NCBI GenBank assembly: GCA_044356825.1
Contig: JBIKVM010000074.1
Coordinates: forward strand, 1-11,980
Source of the DNA: JAUREX01 sp044356825
GTDB taxonomy: Bacteria; Pseudomonadota; Alphaproteobacteria; Rhodobacterales; Rhodobacteraceae
DNA length: 11,980 nt
Reading direction: 5' to 3'
In this document: piece after piece, positions 1-5,207 of the stretch
How the letters are laid out: each line of letters begins with the position of its first letter
Numbering within the stretch: position 1 is the stretch's first letter
The notes under the pieces: model-generated
Told to the model about the DNA's origin: nothing
What the model saw: only the letters and a program-made list of their open reading frames with translations
Database searches by the model: none
Program-made: the position numbers and the translations under genes

Positions 1-195
1 GATCAGCGAATTGCGCAGCGCCTGCCACATCGAGCTGTCGTTCCACATCGCCTGAAACCACGAGGTGGTGAAGCCGCTGAGCGGAAAGGCGATGACGACG
101 CTGTCGTTGAACGCGAAGATCGGCAACAGCGTGATCGGCGCGTAGAGAAAGACCAGATACGCGATCGTGTAGGAGAAGAGGCCGGGCGCCTTCAT
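1..195 (-). CDS. ABC transporter permease, PotC-like (5' part only; continues past left edge)
   Basis: Inner-membrane permease subunit of a binding-protein-dependent ABC importer of the polyamine/opine type. Only the first 65 residues are in the window. They start MKAPGLFSYTIAYLVFLYAP, giving one hydrophobic membrane segment (about residues 8-30) followed by a periplasmic stretch with FNDS and FPLSGF, as at the start of PotC/YdcV-type proteins. The EAA loop that would contact the ATPase lies outside the window. The ATG overlaps the TGA of the preceding permease gene (ATGA), which fixes the start and implies translational coupling. The substrate cannot be told from this piece; polyamine, opine, aminoethylphosphonate or another small cation are all possible. 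Confidence 0.85.
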   Translation of the reverse strand, partial: MKAPGLFSYTIAYLVFLYAPITLLPIFAFNDSVVIAFPLSGFTTSWFQAMWNDSSMWQALRNSLI

Positions 196-1073
196 CGCCC
201 GCCCCCGAGAAAGCGTCGGTTGAGCAGCAAGAAGACGATTGTCACCGCCGCGACGATGAACATGGCGCTGACCGCCAGCGCCGAGCCCAGCGCCTTGCTG
301 TTGAGCTTGAGCATTTGCACCTCGATCGCATTCGCGATCATCGGCAACTTGCCACCGCCGATGAGGTCGGGGGTGACATAGTCGCCGACCGTGGGGATGA
401 ACACGATCAGGACAGCCGCGACCACGCCCGGCATGGAGAGTGGCAACGTGACGCGCAGGAAGGTCATGAAGCGGGACTCGCCCAGATCCTGCCCGGCCTC
501 GAGCAGAGAGCGGTCGATCTTCTCGAGCGCCACGAAGATCGGCAGGATCGCGAAGGGGGCATAGGCGTGCGCGAGCGTCATCACCATGGCCTGCACCGAA
601 TAATTGATGGCCTGCAGCGGCGCGTCGATGATCCCGAGGCTCAGCAGACCCGAATTCACGACCCCGTTGAAGCCCAGGATCACCTTCCACAAGAAGACCC
701 GCACGATGTAGGAGGTCCAGAACGGGATGGTGATGAGGAAGAGCCACAGCCCCTTGCGCGACGGCGCAACGTGGAAGCTGACATAGTAGGCCACCGGATA
801 GGCCAGCGCGACGGTGATGGCCGTGACCGCCATCGAGACGCCGAGCGAGCGCAGCATCAGGAAGCGGTAGATCTCGTCGGTCCAGACGGTGATGTAGTTG
901 GCGACGGTGAACTCCGCCACGACGGTGCTGAGGCCCCCCGCCGTTCTGCCGTCCGTCATGAAGGAAACGAGAACGACCGTCCCGAGTGGAACGGCCAAGA
1001 GGAGCGTCGCGTAGAGCGCGGTCGGACTGACAAGGGCGAGCCCCCGCCATGCCATACCCAAGCGCCCCGCCAT
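192..1073 (-). CDS. ABC transporter permease, PotB-like
   Basis: Integral membrane subunit (293 aa) of an ABC importer, expected to pair with the overlapping PotC-like protein. About six hydrophobic segments are visible: near residues 12-38, 75-98, 108-135, 160-182, 215-240 and 260-284. Family signatures are the PFWTSYIVRVFLWKVILG stretch, the EAA-type loop LLEAGQDLGES..LRVTLPLSMPGV, which contacts the ATPase, and IPTVGDYVTPDLIGG, all typical of PotB/YdcU proteins. The start codon overlaps the stop of a 10-codon ORF (TGATG at 1071-1075). No ATPase or binding-protein gene lies upstream here, so the rest of the transporter must lie to the left of the window or elsewhere. It is co-directional with phnM, so a phosphonate-related substrate such as 2-aminoethylphosphonate is conceivable but not shown. 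Confidence 0.93.
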   Translation of the reverse strand: MAGRLGMAWRGLALVSPTALYATLLLAVPLGTVVLVSFMTDGRTAGGLSTVVAEFTVANYITVWTDEIYRFLMLRSLGVSMAVTAITVALAYPVAYYVSFHVAPSRKGLWLFLITIPFWTSYIVRVFLWKVILGFNGVVNSGLLSLGIIDAPLQAINYSVQAMVMTLAHAYAPFAILPIFVALEKIDRSLLEAGQDLGESRFMTFLRVTLPLSMPGVVAAVLIVFIPTVGDYVTPDLIGGGKLPMIANAIEVQMLKLNSKALGSALAVSAMFIVAAVTIVFLLLNRRFLGGGR

Positions 1074-1199
1074 CAGTGACCGCCGCCTGTGAAAACCGAC
1101 ATCATCCCCCCGCGCCCGTCATGCGCGCCATCGACAGAAAGCAGTCAAGTTGCACGTCTTGGAACGTTTGAAAAGCGTTTTTGCAGCCGGACTGGGCTC
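1074..1199 (-). promoter_or_regulatory. Upstream region of the permease operon
   Basis: This 126-bp gap has lower G+C than its surroundings. It holds a 17-bp imperfect dyad at 1163-1179 (AACGTTTGAAAAGCGTT; outer arms AACG/CGTT, inner TTT/AAA on the minus strand). It also holds a TTGACT hexamer on the minus strand (1148-1143) resembling a -35 box, but no good -10 at the proper spacing. A tiny ORF on the minus strand (1105-1073, MMSVFTGGGH) ends in TGATG overlapping the permease start. The segment GATGATGTCGGTT of this ORF is repeated at the start of the small upstream gene. Probable promoter/operator region; the regulator is unknown. Confidence 0.35.
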
Positions 1200-1445
1200 T
1201 CAGCCAGCGATCATCTCGACATTGATCGCGCGCCGTTTCAGTTCCGCGTGAAGGGCCGGCACGACGCGCGCGGCGCGCACCGCGCTTGCCAGAACTTCGC
1301 GCAAAAGGTCGGGATCGGCCCCGACGCCCGTCTCCTGCCAGACCAGGCGTTTGGTGACCCCGTCGTCATAGACGATCTCGACCGGGCCGCGCGCGCTGGC
1401 GCAAGCCGAGGAAATCGCCGCGATCCGCCGCTCCGTGAAAGGCAA
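1200..1445 (-). CDS. Small hypothetical protein (81 aa)
   Basis: I do not recognise a family. The frame reads as a compact soluble protein of about 81 residues. It has an N-terminal helix-like part (RRIAAISSACASARG), a strand-turn-strand part with VEIVYDDGVTKRLVWQE, and a C-terminal helical part ending in VEMIAG. No membrane segment or cysteine cluster is seen. Codons favour G/C at third positions like the neighbours, which supports coding, and no longer overlapping frame is more convincing. The only start compatible with the upstream in-frame stop is a TTG (1445-1443), with no clear ribosome-binding site. That weakens the case, and a start further inside is possible. It lies between phnM and the permease genes, all on the minus strand. 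Confidence 0.5.
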   Translation of the reverse strand: MPFTERRIAAISSACASARGPVEIVYDDGVTKRLVWQETGVGADPDLLREVLASAVRAARVVPALHAELKRRAINVEMIAG

Positions 1446-1598
1446 CCGACATCATCACCGATCGCTCCGATCCTCAATTTGCGCAAAATGAAACCTGCGG
1501 GTGCAATCCGACAGGAGCCACGCGATAAATCAAATGAATTGATGCTTCGTGTCGATTTCGGGGCGGGGGTGAGTCCGCGTTGCCACACCCGCGTCGCG
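1446..1598. other. Non-coding AT-richer island between phnM and the small ORF
   Basis: I see no convincing gene in this 153-bp stretch. It contains a perfect 10-bp palindrome TTTGCGCAAA (1478-1487) and, in an AT-rich patch, a 5-bp inverted repeat ATCAA-N5-TTGAT (1529-1543). Both resemble protein-binding sites in a genome where A/T runs are scarce. They lie upstream of the small minus-strand gene, so they may be its promoter/operator. No convincing paired -35/-10 set was found. Confidence 0.35.
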
Positions 1599-1609
1599 TC
1601 ACGCGACGC
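1591..1609 (-). other. Perfect inverted repeat spanning the phnM stop codon
   Basis: Arms GCGTCGCGT and ACGCGACGC (9 bp each) surround one central base, and the phnM stop codon lies inside. As RNA it could fold into a 7-bp stem with a 5-nt loop at the end of the phnM message. There is no U-tract after it, so it is not a classical intrinsic terminator. It could protect the 3' end or act as a binding site. Confidence 0.3.
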
Positions 1610-2792
1610 GCTTGCCCTCCGACCACACCCCGCGCAACCGAGGCAGCGGCCCTTCGTCGGCGATTCGGATGACATCGGCGCGTAGCCCGGGCACGAGGCG
1701 GCCGCGATCGGCGAGGCCCGCGGCGGCGGCGGGCGCGGCGCTTGCGGCGGCAATGCCCCGCGCCGTATCGCCGAGGATCGCGCCAAGCGCGAAGGCCCCG
1801 ATCAGAAGCCCGGCGGGGACGTAATCGGACGACAACACGTCGATGAGCCCCGCCCGCGCGAGTTCCTCGGCCGCGACGTTGCCCGAATGCGACCCGCCCC
1901 GGATCAGGTTCGGCGCCCCCATCATCACCGCGATGCCATGGGCCCGGCAGGCCTCGGCGGCCGTGCGCGTCGTCGGGAACTCGGCCAGACGCACCCCATG
2001 CGCGGCCGAGCGCGCGACATCCTCGGGCGTGGTATCGTCGTGGCTGGCAAGCGCCGCACCGAGGCGCCGCGCGGCCGCGACCGCCGCCACCTCATGCCCG
2101 GGCACCTTGCGCGCGCCGAGGTCGCGCAGAAACGCCACCCGCGCCTCGAAGGCGGCCTCGGACATCCCCTCGCCCTCGCGGGCGAATGCGCGAAGCTGGC
2201 GCAGGTCGCGAAACTGGCGTTGCAGCGGGGTGTGGTCCATGAGGCTGATGAGGCGGACGTCATCGTCCGGCCCGAAGGCCTCGAGTTCCCCGGCGAGCGT
2301 CTCGGAGCAGAGCTCGGCGCGCAGGTGCAGCGCGTGGTCGATGCGCAGATGCCCCGCCGCCCGCAAGCCGGCGATCTCGGACCAGAGCGCGCGCGCCTCG
2401 GACCGCGCCATCGCCCCGCCGGCCGACGGGATGGCCCCGATCCGCAGCGCGTCGAAGACCGTCGTGATGCCCACCCCCGCAAGCTCGGCGTCATGGGCCA
2501 TGATCGCGGCCGCATGGGGCCAGTCGACCGAGGGGCGCGGATGCAGGTGGCGTTCGAGATTGTCGGTGTGCAGCTCCACCAGACCCGGCGCCACGATGTC
2601 GCCCGCGCAGTCGATCGCGCCCGCCGCCCGGCTCGGGGCGCGGTTTGGGGCGCAGTTCGGGGCGCAGTTCGGGGCGCAGTCGATCTCGGCGATCCGTCCC
2701 GCCCGCAGCACGATGGTGCCCTCGGCCATCCCCTCGGGCAGGCAGAGCCGGGCGCGGGTCAGGATCGTCTCGGGGGCGTCGGTCGCGGGCAT
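1599..2792 (-). CDS. phnM: Alpha-D-ribose 1-methylphosphonate 5-triphosphate diphosphatase PhnM
   Basis: Amidohydrolase-superfamily enzyme of the carbon-phosphorus lyase pathway. It removes pyrophosphate from alkylphosphonate ribose triphosphate so that PhnJ can cleave the C-P bond. The ORF is 397 aa (E. coli PhnM is about 378). Visible marks are the metal-binding segment VELHTDNLERH (HTDN at residues 75-78), GVGITTVFDAL, KVPGHEVAA, LASHDDTT, MMGAPNLIRGGSHSGN and LSSDYVPAG near the C-terminus. The ATG at 2792 was chosen because GAGAGG lies 4 nt upstream and the resemblance to PhnM begins just after it. The same frame stays open much further upstream, but only as antisense of the next gene. 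Residues 39-54 form an unusual CAPN repeat. The remaining phn genes (G-L) are not in the window. It is divergent from the DUF1045 gene, a known phosphonate-cluster companion. Confidence 0.95.
   Translation of the reverse strand: MPATDAPETILTRARLCLPEGMAEGTIVLRAGRIAEIDCAPNCAPNCAPNRAPSRAAGAIDCAGDIVAPGLVELHTDNLERHLHPRPSVDWPHAAAIMAHDAELAGVGITTVFDALRIGAIPSAGGAMARSEARALWSEIAGLRAAGHLRIDHALHLRAELCSETLAGELEAFGPDDDVRLISLMDHTPLQRQFRDLRQLRAFAREGEGMSEAAFEARVAFLRDLGARKVPGHEVAAVAAARRLGAALASHDDTTPEDVARSAAHGVRLAEFPTTRTAAEACRAHGIAVMMGAPNLIRGGSHSGNVAAEELARAGLIDVLSSDYVPAGLLIGAFALGAILGDTARGIAAASAAPAAAAGLADRGRLVPGLRADVIRIADEGPLPRLRGVWSEGKRVA
2627..2679 (-). repeat. 12-bp in-frame tandem repeat inside phnM
   Basis: About four 12-bp units: two exact copies of CGCAGTTCGGGG at 2651-2674, degenerate copies at 2627-2638 and 2639-2650, and a partial unit to 2679. 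On the coding strand they give CAPN-CAPN-CAPN-RAPS-like tetrapeptides at PhnM residues 39-54. The array is bracketed by an 11-bp direct repeat, CGCAGTCGATC, at 2606-2616 and 2675-2685, both coding IDC. This suggests expansion by slippage in a loop before the metal-binding HTDN. Confidence 0.8.
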
Positions 2793-2870
2793 GGCACCTC
2801 TCGCCTCGGGCAGGTCGGGCGGATATAGGTCACACGATTCCCGACCGACCGCCAGAGCCGGAGACGCAAG
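2793..2870. promoter_or_regulatory. Divergent promoter region phnM / DUF1045
   Basis: This 78-bp region separates two start codons facing apart. On the plus strand TATAGG at 2824-2829 fits a -10 box about 35 nt before the DUF1045 start, with only a poor -35 (TCGCCT, 2801-2806, 17-bp spacer). The same AT core reads TATATC on the minus strand and could serve phnM. A 7-bp inverted repeat GGTCGGG (2813-2819) / CCCGACC (2840-2846) encloses this core symmetrically, as an operator controlling both directions might. A GGAG (2860-2863) lies 7 nt before the DUF1045 ATG. The regulator is unknown; a PhnF-type or phosphate-starvation regulator is only a guess. Confidence 0.4.
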
Positions 2871-3581
2871 ATGGCCGACCCCGACGCGCCCGAGTGGACG
2901 CGCCACGCGATCTACTGGCGCCCCGACCCCGGGCCGCTCGCGGATTTCGGGGCGGCCTGGCTCGGGTGGGAGCCGCGCACGGCCACCGCCCCGCCCCCGC
3001 CCGCCGATGCGCCGGCGGCGCGCGAGGGTTGGACGTCTACGCCCCGAAAATACGGGCTGCACGGCACGCTCAAGGCCCCCTTCCGGCTGGCCGCCGGCAC
3101 CTCGGGCGCGGCGCTGGGGGCGGCGGCGGCGGGGGTCGCGGCCGACGCGGCGCCCGTCGTGCTGCACGACGGGCTGCGGCTGGCGCGGCTCGGCGGGTTC
3201 CTCGCGCTCGTGCCCGCGGGGCCTGCCCCGGCGCTCGCGGCGCTGGCGACGCGCATCGTGGCCGAGCTCGACCCCTTCCGCGCACCCCTGACCGAGGCCG
3301 AGCGCGCCCGCCGCCACCCCGAGCGGCTGAGCGCGGCCGAGCGCGCGAACCTCGACCGCTGGGGCTATCCGCATGTGATGGCCGAGTTCCGCTTTCACAT
3401 CACGCTCACGGGCGCGCTCGAACCGGCCGAGGCGGCGCGGGCTGAGGCGGAACTCGTGCCCCGCGTCGCGCCCTTCGTCGGCCGCCCCTTTGCGATCGGC
3501 GCGATCTGGCATTGCGCCGAGGGGCCGGGCGGGCGCTTTTGCGACATCGCGCGCCACGCGCTCGCGGGCGGTGCCGCATGA
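2871..3581 (+). CDS. DUF1045 / phosphonate-operon-associated 2H phosphoesterase-like protein
   Basis: Member of the DUF1045 family (putative phosphonate metabolism protein), 236 aa and cytoplasmic (no signal peptide). It carries the paired H-x-T motifs of the 2H phosphoesterase / RNA-ligase-like fold: YGLHGTLKAPF (H64, T66) and FRFHITLTG (H176, T178). In that superfamily the two histidines and two hydroxyl residues hydrolyse cyclic or 2'-5' phosphodiesters. The region between the motifs is rich in Ala and Gly. The family usually sits beside C-P lyase genes; here it is divergent from phnM. Its reaction is not established. Hydrolysis of 5-phosphoribosyl 1,2-cyclic phosphate, the C-P lyase product, is an attractive inference. 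The ATG has GGAG 7 nt upstream, and the stop overlaps the mnmH start (ATGA). Confidence 0.9.
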   Translation: MADPDAPEWTRHAIYWRPDPGPLADFGAAWLGWEPRTATAPPPPADAPAAREGWTSTPRKYGLHGTLKAPFRLAAGTSGAALGAAAAGVAADAAPVVLHDGLRLARLGGFLALVPAGPAPALAALATRIVAELDPFRAPLTEAERARRHPERLSAAERANLDRWGYPHVMAEFRFHITLTGALEPAEAARAEAELVPRVAPFVGRPFAIGAIWHCAEGPGGRFCDIARHALAGGAA

Positions 3582-4654
3582 CCCCGGTCCGGCTGCAGCG
3601 GATGGCCGATGCCGAACCCGGCGCGCACGGCCACGACTGGGTGATCGACGTCCGCTCACCGGCCGAATACGCCGACGACCATCTGCCGGGCGCGATCAAC
3701 CTGCCCGTGCTCGATGACGCCGAGCGCGCGCGCGTCGGCACCGTCTACAAGCAGCAAAGCCCCTTCCTAGCCCGCAAGATCGGGGCGGCGCTGGTGGCGC
3801 GCAACGCCGCGCGGCACATCGAGGACACCCTCGCGGAGTTCGACGGGGGCTGGCGGCCGCTCGTCTATTGCTGGCGGGGTGGGCAGCGGTCGGGGTCGTT
3901 TGCCACCATCCTCGCGCAGATCGGCTGGCGGGTGGGCGTGCTCGAGGGCGGCTACAAGAGCTGGCGCCGCCTCGTGACCGAGACGCTCGAGGCGCCGGTC
4001 GCGCCGCCCGTCGTCGTGCTCGACGGCAACACGGGCACGGCCAAGACGGCGGTGCTCGCGCGCCTCGCCGAGGAGGGCGCGCAGGTCATCGACCTCGAGG
4101 CGCTGGCGCGCCATCGCGGCTCGGTCTTTGGCGAACATGCCGATGGCCAGCCCAGCCAGCGGCTGTTCGAGGGGCGACTGGCGCGCGCGCTCGCCGCGGC
4201 CGATCCGGCCCGGCCCCTGATTATCGAGGCGGAATCGGCCCGGATCGGCGCGCTGCGCGTGCCCGGGCGGCTCTGGCGTGCGATGGTCGAGGCGCCCCGG
4301 ATCGAGATCGCGGCCCCGGTTCCGGCCCGTGCGCGCTGGCTGGTCGCCGCCTATGCCGACATCGTGGCCGACCCCGCGCGCCTGCTCGCGACGCTCGAAC
4401 GCCTGCGCGCGCTCCACCCGGCCGAGAGGATCGCGGGCTGGGGCGCGCTGGCCGCGGCGGGGCGCTACGCCGACCTAGCCGAGGCGCTGATGGTCGACCA
4501 CTACGATCCGGGCTATGCCCGCGCCCGCGCCCGCGGCCGCGCCGCCGACCGGGTGATCGCGACCGATGCCCTCGGCCCGGCCGACATCGACCGGCTGGCC
4601 GGGCAGGTGCAGGCCGCCGCCGAGGCCCTTGCGGCCGCGCGCGCAAACGCCTAG
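3578..4654 (+). CDS. mnmH: tRNA 2-selenouridine synthase MnmH (SelU)
   Basis: Converts 5-substituted 2-thiouridine at tRNA wobble position 34 to 2-selenouridine, through a geranylated intermediate, using selenophosphate from SelD. The protein is 358 aa, the usual length. The N-terminal rhodanese domain has VIDVRSPAEYADDHLPGAINLP (split here as about residues 22-43) and the catalytic loop YCWRGGQRSGS with Cys98 (E. coli Cys97 equivalent). The C-terminal P-loop ATPase-like domain starts at VVVLDGNTGTAKT (residues 146-157), in which Ala155 stands where the Walker A consensus has Gly. The ATG overlaps the DUF1045 stop; an earlier in-frame start would run into that gene. No selD or selA is in the window, so selenium supply must be encoded elsewhere. 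Confidence 0.93.
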   Translation: MTPVRLQRMADAEPGAHGHDWVIDVRSPAEYADDHLPGAINLPVLDDAERARVGTVYKQQSPFLARKIGAALVARNAARHIEDTLAEFDGGWRPLVYCWRGGQRSGSFATILAQIGWRVGVLEGGYKSWRRLVTETLEAPVAPPVVVLDGNTGTAKTAVLARLAEEGAQVIDLEALARHRGSVFGEHADGQPSQRLFEGRLARALAAADPARPLIIEAESARIGALRVPGRLWRAMVEAPRIEIAAPVPARARWLVAAYADIVADPARLLATLERLRALHPAERIAGWGALAAAGRYADLAEALMVDHYDPGYARARARGRAADRVIATDALGPADIDRLAGQVQAAAEALAAARANA

Positions 4655-4686
4655 ATCGGCACAGTCCCAAAGGGGTCCGAGAGAGC

Positions 4687-5046
4687 ATGGAAAACGTCAT
4701 CCTGACCGTCCACCTGATCCTTGCGCTCGGGCTCGTCGTCGTGGTGCTGCTTCAGCGTTCCGAAGGGGGCGGTCTGGGCATGGGCGGTGGCGGTGGTGGG
4801 GTCGTGACGGGGCGGCAGGCCGCCACGGCGCTGGCAAAACTCACTTGGGGTCTCGCGGTGGCCTTTATCGTGACATCTGTCGGGCTCACGGTTCTTGCTG
4901 CCCGCGATGCCGCGGCCCCCTCCGTTGTCGATGGCGCCGCAATCGAGGCGCCGGCTGCCGAAGGCGCTGGTGGCCTTGCGCCGGGCGCGGACCTCTTGCC
5001 GCCTGCTCCGGATGCGGCGCCTGCCGCGCCGGCCCGCGCAGACTGA
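4687..5046 (+). CDS. secG: Preprotein translocase subunit SecG
   Basis: Small inner-membrane subunit of the SecYEG protein-export channel, which assists SecA-driven translocation. The protein is 119 aa with two hydrophobic helices (about residues 3-22 and 52-71). They are joined by the diagnostic loop LLQRSEGGGLGMGGGGGG (residues 21-38) and TGRQAATALAKLTW. The C-terminal tail is Ala/Pro-rich (PAAEGAGGLAPG, DAAPAAPARAD), common in alphaproteobacterial SecG. The ATG follows GAGAG by a few bases. It lies 32 bp after mnmH and 161 bp before pyrG. The secG-pyrG neighbourhood is, as far as I recall, common in alphaproteobacteria. The start and identity are firm; whether it is cotranscribed with mnmH is not shown. 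Confidence 0.96.
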   Translation: MENVILTVHLILALGLVVVVLLQRSEGGGLGMGGGGGGVVTGRQAATALAKLTWGLAVAFIVTSVGLTVLAARDAAAPSVVDGAAIEAPAAEGAGGLAPGADLLPPAPDAAPAAPARAD

Positions 5047-5207
5047 ATACGCACACAATCCATAGATCTGGTGGCCTGTCCGTGCCCCCTGATCTTGTGA
5101 TCCGCGTTGCGGGCCCCTGCGGATCAGGCTAGGGTGAGATCCCGTGGTGCCCGGCGGATTCGCAATCCGTCGCACGCCGCAAGAGGCAAGGATCACGGGG
5201 GCCCCGC
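5047..5207 (+). promoter_or_regulatory. secG-pyrG intergenic region with inverted repeats
   Basis: No gene or tRNA is visible in these 161 bp. There is an 8-bp inverted repeat TGATCCGC (5098-5105) / GCGGATCA (5119-5126) with a 13-nt loop, lacking a T-tract. A tight hairpin CGGATT-CGC-AATCCG sits at 5155-5169. A weak sigma70-like pair, TTGCGG (5107-5112) and TAGGGT (5130-5135) with a 17-bp spacer, overlaps the first repeat. The region could hold a secG terminator, a pyrG promoter, or both; I cannot decide between them. An AAGGA lies about 17 nt before the pyrG ATG, too far to be an ideal ribosome-binding site. Confidence 0.35.

Noticed and set aside
1120..1148. TTGACT-based full promoter before the permeases
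   Set aside because: No -10 hexamer with more than two consensus bases at 16-18 bp spacing, so only the -35-like box is mentioned.
1089..1685. Plus-strand open frame of 198 codons
   Set aside because: Low-complexity basic composition, runs across phnM antisense and AT-rich intergenic DNA; no ribosome-binding site.
2793..3659. Minus-strand open frame extending phnM upstream to 3659 (686 aa in all)
   Set aside because: The extra part is Arg/Gly/Pro-rich antisense of the DUF1045 gene. PhnM resemblance and a GAGAGG ribosome-binding site place the start at 2792.
3868..4686. Upstream extension of the secG frame
   Set aside because: Lies out of frame inside mnmH and is Arg/Gly-rich; SecG resemblance begins exactly at the ATG at 4687.
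5150..5175. tRNA-like GGATTCGCAATCC arm between secG and pyrG
   Set aside because: Only one stem can be drawn; no acceptor, D or anticodon arms fit around it, so I treat it as a simple hairpin.
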